Assembly: GCA_032622095.1 (NCBI GenBank)
Contig: CP136063.1
Span: forward strand, 85,719,980-85,783,979
DNA: 64,000 bases
Origin: Siphonodentalium dalli
Taxonomy: Eukaryota; Mollusca; Scaphopoda; Gadilida; Siphonodentaliidae
Direction of reading: 5' to 3'
In this document: one piece after another, positions 1 to 11,734 of the stretch
Layout of the letters: every line of letters begins with the position of its first letter
Position numbering within the stretch: position 1 is the stretch's first letter
The notes under the pieces: generated by a model
Told to the model about the DNA's origin: nothing
Database searches by the model: none
What the model saw: the letters and a program-made list of their open reading frames with translations, nothing else
Made by a program: the position numbers and the translations under genes

Positions 1-49
1 AAATTACACATAATTCAATTAGGAGTCAATTATTTAGGGCATTACTGTA
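1..49. mobile_element. Family C palindromic MITE, right-end fragment
   Basis: The window opens inside the right terminus of the family C element. The text ends in the family signature TTTAGGGCATTACTGTA. Only the last 49 bases are present; the rest lies outside the window. Confidence 0.75.
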
Positions 50-77
50 TGTGATTCGATTCTTGTTTTAATTTCAG

Positions 78-890
78 ACCAAAAATAAAGAGGAGAAAGA
101 AGAATTGAAACGGCAGCGGGAACTTTTCCAGTTTCAGATTGATATGTTACGCGAAAAAGGACAGCTCCCTTCTGATTCTTCTTCTCTCCCCAAGGACCGT
201 AGCCTGCCGCCGTCGGGTTCTCCGAAACAAGTTAAATCTCTCAACACGAGTCTAGTTGGAGAGCTTCAAATTATTCATCGACGATCAGCTTCTGCTGACG
301 GTGCGCAAAAGTTCGGCAGTATGACAAAAGACATGGAGAGTGCCGAGAGGAGAGAGAAAAAAAGTGACCAAGGTTCACGAGTTGACACACGAGTTCATAG
401 ACTGTCAACAGGAAATATTCACAGCTCGCATTCGTTAAAAAAACAAAAACTGCCAGTACATCTTCTTAGTGCTACTAATGAACAAAAGGTAGGCGGAGTT
501 AAAGTTCAGCATTTGCCGATGAAACTTTCTGGGAATGTTGCTTCGTCTACATCAGTCAAACAAGTTCTACCCCATCATTTGTCAATGTCCTCAATGGGGT
601 CGACGCAATCTCCGATTTCTAGTGCATCATCTAGTCCATCTGCATTTCAATCGGCGAGATCGCCCATTGACTCAAAGGACTCATCTCCAGTTAATCCTTC
701 AAGGAAGCAATCGGCATCAAATCTTTCTCTAGTCATGAAGTTGGCGGAGTCGCCGGGAGGATCTGGAATTCGTGGGATAGAACGCGTATCTTCTGCTCCG
801 CCTTTGAAGAGTTCTTCACCGGATATGAAAGGAAACGAGCAGAAGCCAGCCGCAAAGCAAAACAGACAGGAGGAGATAATCTACTTCTGA
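78..890 (+). CDS. Last coding exon, coiled-coil and Ser-rich C-terminus (possible Rho-GEF-like protein)
   Basis: The exon starts after a good acceptor (pyrimidine run then CAG at 75-77) in phase 0 and reads to a TGA at 888-890, about 270 residues. No ATG sits near the start, so this is an internal entry into a longer gene upstream. The first 30 residues are charged and helical (TKNKEEKEELKRQRELF), a coiled coil. The rest is Ser/Pro/Lys-rich and probably disordered, with many SP sites (SPISS, SPIDS, SSPVNPS) that could be phosphorylated. C-terminal tails of this kind follow the PH domain in the ARHGEF2/ARHGEF28/AKAP13 group, but no catalytic domain is in the window, so the family call is tentative. 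That the exon codes is well supported: it is long, open and compositionally biased. Confidence 0.7.
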   Translation, partial: TKNKEEKEELKRQRELFQFQIDMLREKGQLPSDSSSLPKDRSLPPSGSPKQVKSLNTSLVGELQIIHRRSASADGAQKFGSMTKDMESAERREKKSDQGSRVDTRVHRLSTGNIHSSHSLKKQKLPVHLLSATNEQKVGGVKVQHLPMKLSGNVASSTSVKQVLPHHLSMSSMGSTQSPISSASSSPSAFQSARSPIDSKDSSPVNPSRKQSASNLSLVMKLAESPGGSGIRGIERVSSAPPLKSSSPDMKGNEQKPAAKQNRQEEIIYF

Positions 891-988
891 TCGTCCAGGT
901 TTGTACTCTTATTTTGTAGTCTAAAAACTTTTTTTGTAATTACAGGGAAATTCACGAATAGCTTTAAATGTGATGAATGTCCTGGGAA

Positions 989-1432
989 CAAGTTTGAGTT
1001 TAGTGTGTCTGTCATTTGCAGAATGAGATCCCCAGAGGGTGAATATAGTGATTCTATCCTGCATGGCAGGCTAGCATCACCAAATTTACCGTCTTGGGAC
1101 CTCATTCTTCATGGCCTCATCTGATAAGTGAGACATAGACTCAGATTGAGGTTCCCAAACGGTGAATATTGTGATGTTAACCCATTGGAAACCTCGATTA
1201 TGCAATGTGTCATCTGCAAATTCGGGGGATATAGAGAAAATAAACTAAAAAAAAAATAGAAACTATGTGAAGAAGTTTCTAAAGAAATTTTGATAATAAA
1301 GAAACTTTCCAGAGAAGATGAGACCTAAGCAGAATGAGGTCCCCAGAGGGTGAATTTAGTGATGCTATGTGGGATAGCATCAATAAAGTCACCCACTGGG
1401 GACCTCATTCTGCAAATCCTGAATAGCCTTGA
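989..1432. mobile_element. Family B foldback MITE
   Basis: It carries the family B left end (GTTTAGTGTGTCTGTCATTT), the paired blocks AATGAGGTCCCCAGAGGGTG and CACTGGGGACCTCATTCTGC, and the internal segment with GAAGAAGTTTCT. The right end is worn. Confidence 0.7.
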
Positions 1433-1447
1433 TTATCAATGATTTAA

Positions 1448-1690
1448 CCCTTTCTATACAAAATACTCATTGATGAGTAGTTCCCTTAGAAAATAACAAG
1501 TCCCACCAATTAATAGAAATCCATCAGCACTTGTATAATCTTTTCATCAGTTTGTCGTCTGCTTTTCTTTACCTAAAACATCCCTCTAAATTAATAATTG
1601 ACCATATCTCTAAATTAATAATTGACCATTCCAATGTATACTTTTATAAGTGAATGGGAGAATCCATTCAGTAAAGGAAGGTTTTTGCAT
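1448..1690. mobile_element. Family E TTAA-type MITE
   Basis: It starts TTAA|CCCTTTCTATACAAAATACTC after 1447 and ends in the GGGAGAATCCATTCAG segment seen in other copies. The right terminus is degraded. Confidence 0.65.
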
Positions 1691-1832
1691 CACATTCACA
1701 AGACAAATAATTGATTATCTTAAAAATATGTTATGAAAAGGCCCTGAATTCACTAGGCCTTTCTGTGAAATAACAGGCTGTGTTTCCTTTTGACAAGTGT
1801 TTCAAGTTCATAACATACATTTTCGACTGTAA

Positions 1833-2070
1833 TCCTTTCATGACTGGAGCTTCCTGAAATTTTGTGAACACCCTGTGCCAATGCATTCTCTTATATATGC
1901 GAGTCTCCCATAAGGAGCTTCACATATTTAAGAGAATAAATTGGCCTAAGAATATTTACCTTGTAAGCCAGTGCATTCTTTTATATATGACTATGGGAGA
2001 CTCTCATATAGAGAATGCACTGGCACTGGATCTTTAATGTTGCACCAGAGCAGCTCCCTCCATGAAGGGT
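1833..2070. mobile_element. Family A TTAA-type MITE with paired hairpins
   Basis: The ends are CCTTTCATGACTGGAGCTTC and CAGCTCCCTCCATGAAGGGTTAA. Inside are two hairpins built from the CATTCTCTTATATATGCGAG module. The element overlaps the proposed 3'-UTR intron. Confidence 0.7.
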
Positions 2071-2127
2071 TAAATGAGCATATATTTAGGCTATTTGTAA
2101 AATATATAATCTTTTTAATTTTTTCAG

Positions 2128-2350
2128 GTGTCTGGACATCGAGTTTATCTCCTGAATCTGCATTCTGCTCTATGCTGGACCTCGGACTGAGTTACTCACC
2201 TCAGCCAACACTGTTAGCGAAGGTTAGCGATCAGGAGCAAGCTCAGAATTTGTAGGGCATTGCCTGAAACCATGCGGTCCACTCACTTAAAAACTACCCT
2301 GCAGTAGTGAGACCTTATCAGAAATAAAAACAAAAATATAAACCCTGAAA
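2128..2350 (+). other. Probable terminal 3'-UTR exon with poly(A) signal
   Basis: The stretch follows the acceptor at 2121-2127 and contains AATAAA at 2323-2328. It holds a short open frame (GVWTSSLSPES, stop at 2253-2255). That frame would be coding only if an alternative in-phase donor such as AAG|GTAGGC near 487 were used. Confidence 0.4.
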
Positions 2351-4388
2351 TTAAATACTTAGTAAATAAACTAAAACGATTGAGGGAAAAAATTATGATA
2401 TTATAATTGTATGTGTACCTTTAAGATGACCCCTGCCGTATATTTTATCTAATTCCTAACTGATTTATTAATTGAAAAATAAACAATTAAAAAAATTCAA
2501 AAACCTTATTCATTGAAAAATATAAAAAAAATCTTTCTCAATGTTATAAATTAGTTTTTCTTTCACAACTTTTACTCTATATTACTATTACAATCCGTTT
2601 ATTAACAAAAAGGAAAATTCTAAAGTTATCAACAAAAAAGAAAATTGAGATTGCATGGTTTCAGTTAAATGACCAAGATTTCAGTTCTGAACTACTACTG
2701 ACCTGTCATGTTGTCATGGCAACTAAATTGAGCCAAAAGTATCATTCTGGATACATTTAGGTCTCGATAAGAGTTTACGTTAACAGTTGTTGATGGTGAT
2801 ATTTAATCGGATTTGACTTTAACCTATGCACTGAGTGCTCTATGCATAGTGAAGGCATCGGTCTATTTGATTGTTGTGCCTAACCAATTGTGACATAACG
2901 GAATTGTACATTGGTGGTTTTATTTCTCCACGATTGATAGTGTTCATATATTGTGCCATAGGACTTCGTTCTTATGTCCATAATTTTGCAAATTTTATAG
3001 TTATACCCTTGTATTACTTTGTCTATTCACTCAAATTTGACGATTGTGTCTTGTGAACTTAGTTTTGATTCGTTAAAACCTATTGAAGTGTTCGTGGTGG
3101 GTCTGTGGGTTAATTTCTTGACAGGAAAAAAACCACAAACAGAGAGAACTTGGTCTATATGTTTGTGATTTGTTTGCATCTGCTAAAATTTTAACCATCA
3201 GACCCTTCATAAATTATTCAATTGGCTTTAATCATAAAGTTTTTAGAAGAAAAAAAAAATGTATTTTGAAAAGCTGTAAAAACATTTTTAAATGCTACAA
3301 AAAATTTATAGTAAGCCGGTTTGTACTGGCTCTTTGATTAAAATTTCACTACTGGAAACATCGTTTCAATAAACTTGAAAGTTTGTTGGCATGTTTTCAT
3401 GTTAGCCACCTCGAATGTGCATTTCCTATTTTCACCAAATATGTATTGTGTTGGGGTCTATTTCAGAGCCCCATACTCGAACATTTATTTTGTATAAATG
3501 TCTTATATATCAAGGGATTGAAAAGAAAAATGACAAAAAATATGAATTTAATCGCATGTTGTAGGTCTTTTTTTCTATGCCTAATAAAATGTAACAACCT
3601 ATAGCTAATCACAAAAAAAACTCCACCACCCATCGGAATGAGATACCTGTCCCTGTATTAGGAATTAGTCATGGATGAAAAGTAACAGTTGGCCCATGTT
3701 TTTATCTAATTGTTAACATCATAGGAAAGCATTTCTCAGGAAAACATGTTTCTATGTCATACAGTATATATAGAAGTTTGGATAACAGCTGATGTATCAT
3801 AAATATCGGTACATATTTAGCCAAGAAGTTCTCATTTGATGGGAGACATCAATTTTGTAAATTTTTTACAACTTAAAAGTAAATGTAAGTTGAAACATGG
3901 AAGTACCCTTGTGCTTTCAAGAAAATATTCATATTCAAAAAGGCTTGTTCAATTGTCATGCATATCATGTAGCTTTCCCATGATCCAATTTCATAATATA
4001 AGGACTATTTCTCCAGATGGCGGGCAGTGTAGTAATACGACTCAAGAACTGATGTGAAATCACTCAATTCTTCATTTACCTCACAGGTTTAATATTTATT
4101 TCCAGTTTTGTTACATTCCTCCCTATTTTTTCTATTCATCAGTCATGTCATTTTCTTTTTTCTCTACTTTCGAAAATTTTCAAGCACTTGAAAATACAAA
4201 TGACCAACGACGAGACTGAGCTTGGATCTTCAGCATTGTCCACCAATGGAGCTTTAAATATTATCTTTTATAAGAAAAGAGTCAGCTTTATGTATAACTA
4301 GGCATTAAAGTGGCTGGTTATGTTCAAGTCGAAATTATATTATATCATTATCACACATTGAAAAATAAGGTTCCAATATGTCTATTAA
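2351..4388. other. No gene recognised, AT-rich
   Basis: This is AT-rich intergenic sequence with short ORFs only and no splice-supported coding block. I see no named repeat in it. Confidence 0.5.
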
Positions 4389-4676
4389 CCCTTTTAGTGC
4401 CAGGAGCCGATCTCATCGGCCCTAATTTACGGTCTGTAAAATCGGTACTAAAAAAAATTTAAAAAAGTTTTTTGTTTTGTTTTGTTTTTTAGATTTTTTA
4501 AAAATTATTAAAATTATAAAAAATTGTAAAAAATAATAACAAATGATGAAAAATTATTAGGCCAATGCATTCTCTTATATATGCGAGGCGACCTATGGTC
4601 GACTCGCATATATAAGAGAATGCATTGGCACAGGGTATATGGGTCGAAACAAAAATCGGACCTGGCACTCAAAGGG
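4389..4676. mobile_element. Family A' TTAA-type MITE
   Basis: TTAA at 4385-4388 and 4677-4680 flanks an element starting CCCTTTTAGTGCCAGG and ending CCTGGCACTCAAAGGG. It contains the AATGCATTCTCTTATATATG hairpin cassette near 4560-4630 but has different outer sequence from family A. Confidence 0.75.
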
Positions 4677-4961
4677 TTAATACAATTATACCACCATAAA
4701 TATAATAAATTTAAATATATCTGAGCAGACCTAATCGTACCAGAGAAATCATGGGACATGTGGAATGTTTCTGAGAACATAAAGTTCGATCACTTAATAT
4801 TTCCAAAGCATTTTATGTCTATGGGTATGATATTTAATTTAAAGGGTTATCTACATGCTGGAAACGCAACAAAAGGTGAGAACATTCTAAGCTTCAAGTT
4901 GTTTTGAACATAACCAGCTGCTTGGTAAATCTTGCTTACCCTGAACATGTATCTTGTGAAT

Positions 4962-5178
4962 TACAGTAATGCCCTAAATAATCGACTCCTTAACCACAGG
5001 AGAATTATGGGTAATTTTTCAGGATTTAGTCGGAAATATGGCTTGTTGCCATTCATTGGAAAGCCCTCACTGAGAGCTTTCCGATGAATGGCAACAAGCC
5101 ATATTTTCAACTACATCCTGAAAAATTACCCATAATTCTGCTGTGGTTAAGGAGTCGATTATTTAGGGCATTACTGTA
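4962..5178. mobile_element. Family C palindromic MITE (about 215 bp)
   Basis: It runs from TACAGTAATGCCCTAAATAA to the mirrored GGGCATTACTGTA. The two arms are near-perfect reverse complements meeting at about 5070 (CTCACTGAGAG). TA at each end is the presumed target duplication. Confidence 0.9.
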
Positions 5179-6703
5179 GATCAGAAACATTGACGTCCAC
5201 TACTGAGATTGATCTGTGTTGCTGTTATATTCTCCAGTCCACACAAAATCAACTGTTCAGTTTCCCAAGGCCAGTTTCTGAACTTTTAACACCAGGTAGA
5301 AATTGTGAATTTTAAATGCTTATAATTTGAGACAATCAGCCTTAAAATTATAGATGAATCTCAAGGTATTTGATTTGATAATTATTCAGGAAAGAAGAAC
5401 AATTGGAAATGTGATGTGACCAGTTCAGAAACAATATTAAAATGTCTTCCTGGACATTTATAGTGTCAATATCAATTTATTTGAGAACAAGCCAGTGAAG
5501 AATTAATTTCCATATTTTGTTCGTTGTTGAATGCAAAATGAAAACTAACATGATATTTTTTCAAACTTGAGAAACTGGGAGTTGATTTTTTGTGGCCTTC
5601 CTAAAGCTTGTTGTTCACAATAGGGAGCGGTAGCTTACGATCGTGTGTGGGTAACTGCAGTCAAAGAAACCCTTAAATTTATTCTGTCTTCAAAACTTAA
5701 AAATTTGTTTTAATTATATTTTGCCTTAGAATGGTTCTGGAAGAAAGAGATTCTACACTGAAATAAACCAACATGGGTTATGACTTCTTGTTGTCAATAA
5801 GTTGCATAAAAATCTGTCTTCTCACTGAAAATTCACAAAATTGTCTTACATATCAATGTCAATTAACAATATTAGTAAGTCAAATTCAATAATAGATGAC
5901 ATTTGTAATGTCTATCCTTCTGCTACAGGTTACCCACTCAAGTTTACAAGCTAAAGCACCCTATTACTAGAAAGGCACCCACTACTAACCCTGGTAAACT
6001 GGTCCTCTGTGTTCACTCCCAGGTGATCATCGTCGCAAAGATCACATAATCATTTATCTTAGATGTGGGGTTTTACCACAGCACACCATGGAGCACATAT
6101 TAGTTAGTGGGAGGAGCTTACAGTTGCTAGGAGACAAGGCATATTACTTGTCTCACACAAAATGAAACATAGTGTAATAATCAACGTCATTGCACAAATA
6201 AAAATTTCAATACCTTATGATTTGACAACATAAATGGTGTTTGAAAATTGGCAGTTTAGCATGTTTAACAAGAATGCATGAATAACAACATTAGGGTGAA
6301 CAAAGAGTTCACAATGCAGCAAGCGATCGGCTCAGTCGTTGATTGGTCGAATATATCTCCTAATAATTATTTGATTGACGGCAAACCTAGCAAACCTGGC
6401 AGTCTTCTAATTACCAAACAGTGCATTATGAAAGCACTCATACAACTCATTGGAAAAATATCAGACTGCTATATTTAACTATCTGAGAAACATCAGTTTG
6501 ACATGATGAGCTTCTTCAGACGACCAGTTACCAGGGTGAACGTCGCTCCCTATATGCTTCTAGCAGAATTTGAGATTTTGAGGAGAAAAAAGATATGTAA
6601 GATTTCATATCCTCAAATTTATTAGAACTTTTTCTGGGTAAATTAGATGTTCAAAATGATATTAAGATCAGATATCATTAGCTTCCTGGCTTCTGCATGT
6701 AGA
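5179..6703. other. No gene recognised
   Basis: AT-rich sequence with no splice-supported exon or recognised repeat. Confidence 0.45.
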
Positions 6704-6919
6704 TACAGTAATGCCCTAAATAATCGACTCCTTAACCACAGCAGAATTATGGGTAACTTTTCAGGATTTAGTCTGAAATAGGGCTTGTTGCCATTCATCG
6801 GAAAGCTCTCACTGAGAGCTTTCCGGTGAATGGCAACAAGCCATATTTCTGACTAAATCCTGAAAAGTTATCCATAATTCTCCTGTGGTTAAGAATCGAT
6901 TATTTAGGGCATTACTGTA
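6704..6919. mobile_element. Family C palindromic MITE
   Basis: Full-length copy with both TACAGTAATG and CATTACTGTA ends and paired arms. Confidence 0.9.
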
Positions 6920-7920
6920 AATACTTACCAGTTATTTCCAATTTTCAGATTTTTCTGATCTGCTGCTATTTCTCTTCTGTGCTGTTGTTTTGGCTGATGG
7001 TTTTCATACTTGCTAAATATTCTGAAAACAGTCAAAAATTCTGAATTTTCATTTCATTGGTAAATCGATTTGAGTCAGAGATTTCATTTCTTTTTAATAT
7101 TAATGTAATTTTTTATATAAAAAATTTATTTTGTTTATCAATATTATATTGCATGAAGAAATCTTACATACAACACTGTATGATGGAGGTCTTATATCGA
7201 CATATAGCATATAGGGTTTGATAAAATATTTATTTTTAGATATTACTTTAAAATTATTTAACACACAAAAAAATCTAAATAACTGTTAATGATTGAAATT
7301 GTTTCTATTTTAACCATTTGATGTGGGTACCTTTCATTATTATGAATTTTGTTGATAAATAACAGAAATTACTGCAATAATTCCACATATGTAATTTTTT
7401 TCTTGATTTTTGCAGTAATTTCTTAACCATTCATTTCCTCATGACAATATCGCAGTGTGACATACTCCATGGAATTTCTATTAAGTTCATAATCAGTATA
7501 CCTAAAATCTTAATGCCTTTTGGTTCTGCATCTGACGCCGAATTAGAAAAACAAACTAAACTCATTAGAGCTCTCTCATGGTGTCCATTACAAGCATTGC
7601 ATGAACTGCGTTCAAAACATCTTACATGATTATAGCAAAGTACTTGAAATGAGGAAATGAATGTGTTCTATGTTGGTCTATTTATCTTATTTATATATGA
7701 CTCAATTCTGTCTCAGTCAGCGTTTGTTTTCTCGTCTTTACTAAGAGGCTACCAACACTAGCTTCAAAATCCTGTTAATTTTCCTTCATAACATGGATAC
7801 ATAGTCAACAAAATTTGTAGCGTGAGTTCTATATACTCTGCACACATCTCTTTAACAATTATTTGTTGTCATATTTAGTACTGTTGGATTCAGAAATATA
7901 TCAAAACCGTTGTTACAATG
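6920..7920. other. No gene recognised
   Basis: Very AT-rich. A 62-codon ORF near 7441 has no splice context or recognisable domain. Confidence 0.45.
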
Positions 7921-8203
7921 TCTGAGTTTTAATATAGTGTGTCTGTCATTTGCAGAATGAGGTAACCAGAGGTGAATTTAGTAACACTATCCTGCACAGT
8001 GGGCTAGTGTCACCAAATTCACCCTCTGGGGACCTCATTCTGCATGGCCTCATCTACCATGGGAGACATAAACTCAGATTGAAGTTACCAAATGGTGAAT
8101 ATTGTGATGTACACCGGGAAACTAGATTATGCAAAGTGTCATCTGCCAATTTGGGGATATAGAGAAACTAAACTAAAAAATACATCTATGTGAAGAACCT
8201 TAT
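7921..8203. mobile_element. Family B MITE, left half
   Basis: The left end, the paired GAGGT...ACCTCATTCTGC blocks and the GATATAGAGAAACTAAACTA segment are present. The right arm is missing. Confidence 0.7.
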
Positions 8204-8269
8204 TCCTTGGCATGGTTGTTACATGTGGGTAAACAGTTATGTTACAGGTACATTACCAATCAATTCTAA

Positions 8270-8465
8270 TTAATCCAACAAAATACCAAAGTCCAATAAA
8301 AATGTAAACATTGGAAAAAGTCAAAGCATTGGAATAGATTCCGAAAAACAGATTTAGACTTAAATATTTGAATTACGTGTGTGATCAGCGATATTCGTTA
8401 ACACATCGCTGTAACAGTAATGTTTACATAACAATGGTTTCAACATGCGAAAATATCGTTCTTCT
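8270..8465. repeat. Fragment of interspersed repeat I
   Basis: It shares GTAACAGTAATGTTTACATA followed by ACAATGGTTT with the copy near 36930. A degenerate counterpart lies near 35460-35500. Confidence 0.45.
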
Positions 8466-8537
8466 TGGTGATGATCTATTTATGGACTTTAATTATTTCT
8501 CACATCTACCCACTGTCAATGCCGTAGGTCTTTTTAA

Positions 8538-8774
8538 CCCTTTCATGACGGGAGCTGTGCTGGTGCAGCATTAATGATGCCAGTGCATTTTCTTATATAT
8601 GCGAGTCTCCCATAGGGAGCCTCGCATATATAAGATCATGCACTGGCTTACCAGGTCAAGGTAATTGTTAGGCTATTGTATTCTCTTATATAAGTGAGGC
8701 TCCCTATGGGAGACTCACATATATAAGAGAATGCACTGGCACAGGGTGTTCATACAGCTCTAGTTATGGAAGGG
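8538..8774. mobile_element. Family A TTAA-type MITE
   Basis: TTAA at 8534-8537 and 8775-8778 flanks CCCTTTCATGACGGGAGCTG...GTTATGGAAGGG. Two internal hairpins use the TTATATATGCGAG module. Confidence 0.85.
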
Positions 8775-9066
8775 TTAACTAATATTTGTTCTATTATTGC
8801 TAATTTGTTTCTGAATTCAACAATTAACTTGTATTATATGGTGATGTTTCTGCAATGCCTTTCTGGGTTGAATTTCAATCTGTGCTAATTATTTACGGAG
8901 AAGATTATAGTGAAATGACTGCTGTTGGGTGAATTTGCTGAAAATCAATTTGAAGCAGGGTAATTATTTAGCTAATTTATACTGATTTATGTAGAAAATT
9001 TGGTTATAGCGTGAAAAATTTCATTAAAATTAAATAATACCAACTAATATGTTGCTTGAATTCAGA

Positions 9067-9283
9067 TACAGTAATGTCCTAAATAATCGACCCCTAAACC
9101 ACAGCAGAATTATGGGAATATTTTTCAGGATTTAGTCGGAAATATGGCTTGTTGCCATTCATTGGAAACCTCTCACCAAGCGCTTTCCAATGAATGGCAA
9201 CAAGCCATATTTCCAACAAATCCTGAAAAATTTCCCATAATTCTGCTGTGGTTAAAGGGTCATATTTTTCGGGTGTTAATGTA
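9067..9283. mobile_element. Family C palindromic MITE, diverged right end
   Basis: The left end TACAGTAATGTCCTAAATAA and both arms are recognisable. The right terminus has decayed to GGGTGTTAATGTA. Confidence 0.85.
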
Positions 9284-9470
9284 ACTATCTGACTCTTGCT
9301 TGCCACTATTTAATTAAAATATTCACTCAACAGCAGATGTTTTGCTAGAATGAAGGTCAATTGCAAACAATTATTGACGATATGAGAATATTTTAACTTC
9401 GAAGAGAGAACACAGATATTTTCTTTCATTCTTAAAAGATGTTGTTACTGATATTTGGTCTCTGACCAGG

Positions 9471-9688
9471 TACAGTAATGCTCTATTTAATCGACTCCAT
9501 AACCACAGCAGAGTTATGGGTAACTTTTCAGGATTTAGTCGGAAATATGACTTGTTGCCACTCATCGGAAAGCTCTCGGTGAGAGCTTTCCAATGAATGG
9601 CAACAAGCCATATTTCCGACTAAATCCTGAAAAGTTACCCATAATTCTGCTGTGGTTATGGAGTCGATTAATTAGGGCATTACAGGTA
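9471..9688. mobile_element. Family C palindromic MITE
   Basis: Full-length copy from TACAGTAATGCTCTATTTAA to GGGCATTACAGGTA; the arms pair across about 9580. Confidence 0.9.
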
Positions 9689-9990
9689 GATGTTGATTAC
9701 AGTGTGAATGTAGTTATCGATGATGCAAAATGGTTAATTGATACACAACCCTGTGTTAGTGAAGCTGTTGTCCGTTACAGAATACTGGACTAATACCATG
9801 TCTGTAATAATAACTTTATTAATAACTATTTTAAATAAATGAAGATAGAAAAACACTTTGACTTATTCTTACTTAGCTGATTATTGGGTTTCTTCATCTT
9901 CCCCAGTATAGTTGCCTGCTACTACACCTTTTACAGCAGAGAGCGGCATGTACGAGAAGGCTGAATACTAATACTCCTGGTAGGAATTAA

Positions 9991-10339
9991 GGGGGAGGTC
10001 ATTTGACCAATTTTGAATGGGGATTTCCATGCAAATCTGCGGAGCAAAAGTTACAGAGTTGCACATACTTTTCCGAGTGTGGCTTGATGTGGTATTGGAA
10101 ACAACAGGTATTTATCTGACGGGTCCGCTTGGAACTTGTTCCATTATAATGTTGGTGTATTTATTTTATATTGATTATTCTCAAAAATATATTGCACAAT
10201 TTATAATTTACCGAGCGGACCCACCAGATAAATACCTGTTGTTTCCAATATCACATCAAGTCACACTCAGAAGTTTGTGCAACTCTGTAACTTTACTGTA
10301 TGGAAATTCCCATTCAAAATTGTTCACTTGACCTCCACC
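9991..10339. mobile_element. TTAA-flanked foldback element
   Basis: TTAA at 9987-9990 and 10340-10343 flanks long inverted arms. GGAGGTCATTTGACC pairs with TGACCTCCACC, and GGAAACAACAGGTATTTATC pairs with GATAAATACCTGTTGTTTCC. The spacer lies around 10140-10215. The open frame across it is a by-product. Confidence 0.75.
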
Positions 10340-10343
10340 TTAA

Positions 10344-11487
10344 CAAATGTTATATCAGGGATTCCACTAGGTGTTGGGGAATGGGACCCATTTTACCACT
10401 TTGGGAAAATCACAGTCCTTAAAACTAACTGAATATCTAAATTGACTGGTCACACGGACAGTAAACCTTGCCATCAATCTGCTTTGATTGGCTGAAGTGA
10501 TTTGTGTGTTGTGTCCAAAAACCCAAGTTTTTCTAGATTCTGCTGATCTCTGGCAGGAATAAATTATCAAAACATATTATTTTGATATCCTACTTCGTAT
10601 TTGTAAAGAGATATTTTAAATATGTAATCTATTTTCACAGAACACATGAGGCAACATATTGTGCTTTGTTGGGTATCCCTGTGTTGCTGTTGTCACTCCG
10701 TCGTTATATTTGGATCGATGACGCAAATTATGTCATCTACTTGAAGATGATGATGGTCCATACTGGTCTCTAATGGGGGCACGTTAAAGAGCGATAGCAT
10801 CGTAGTGTTTCACATAATGAGCCAGGGACTCGGGTCTATAAATATCTAGTGATTAGTAAAAGACTCCCAATCTAAGCTAATTAAATGATAGCTTCATCAT
10901 CCCTGCATTTCCTGTGAAGAATACAGGAGAAATTAGCCCAACTTGAAGTCGTCCCCACTACGAAGTCCGTTGTGGAGGTCTTCAAAGAGAAGAAAAAGTA
11001 ACACATGCCATGCCAGTGACTGAATACGAGGAATTTTGACTTCATACCTGGACGCACAAAACACAATCGCCTCGGAAAACCTGGAATTTGTTATCCCCAT
11101 TTACCCAACCTTTCTATGCATGCATTGATCAGTAATTATGTATGTTCGCTCTTATGTCAATTTTAAGATTACCAGTCTGTTTTCCAGCGCATAGCGATCT
11201 TCTACCAAACACCATCAACCTGCCAGTTAATTTTTATTGAAACGCAATTCTGTCTTGATACACAAAGGTCCAATATCACCATCACAAACATCAATTACAC
11301 CATCAGAGTCCTCCTAAATAAAGTCTAAATTAGATTTCATAAAATTATGTTCGAACTATTGATAAGCCGGCCCAAAGCCCTGATAAATGATGATGCATGG
11401 GGTTGATTTAATTTTTTTTATTTGTAGCTAATAATGGATAAGCAATGATCTATGAAACAATATTTTCCATTCCTTAATCCCCTTTAA
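10344..11487. other. No gene recognised
   Basis: Only short ORFs, without splice context. I see no repeat shared with the rest of the window. Confidence 0.4.
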
Positions 11488-11730
11488 CCCTGTCATAACT
11501 GGAGCTTCCTGAAATTTTGCAAAAACCCTGTGCCAGTGTGTTCTCTAATATATGCGAGTCTGACATAGGGAGCCAAGAATACATTGGCCTAACAATATTT
11601 ACCTTGATATTGTAAGCCAGTACATTCTCTTATATATGCGAGGTTCCCTATGGGAGACTCGCATATATAACAGAATGCACTGGCACAGGGTCTTTAATGC
11701 TGCACCAGCGCAGCTCCCATCATGAAAGGA
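11488..11730. mobile_element. Family A TTAA-type MITE
   Basis: TTAA flanks both ends (11484-11487, 11731-11734). The outer ends CCCTGTCATAACTGGAGC and GCTCCCATCATGAAAGGA pair. Confidence 0.85.
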
Positions 11731-11734
11731 TTAA

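Larger units (their letters stand above)
891..2127 (+). other. Probable 3'-UTR with intron 897-2127
   Basis: Six bases after the stop lies a consensus donor (CAG|GTTTGT, intron from 897). A matching acceptor with a long T-rich tract ends at 2127. The putative intron carries one copy each of families B, E and A. A donor this close to the stop would not be expected to trigger nonsense-mediated decay. Inference from splice signals only. Confidence 0.45.

Noticed and set aside
10017-10331. 104-codon ORF
   Set aside because: It lies within the inverted arms of a TTAA-flanked element.
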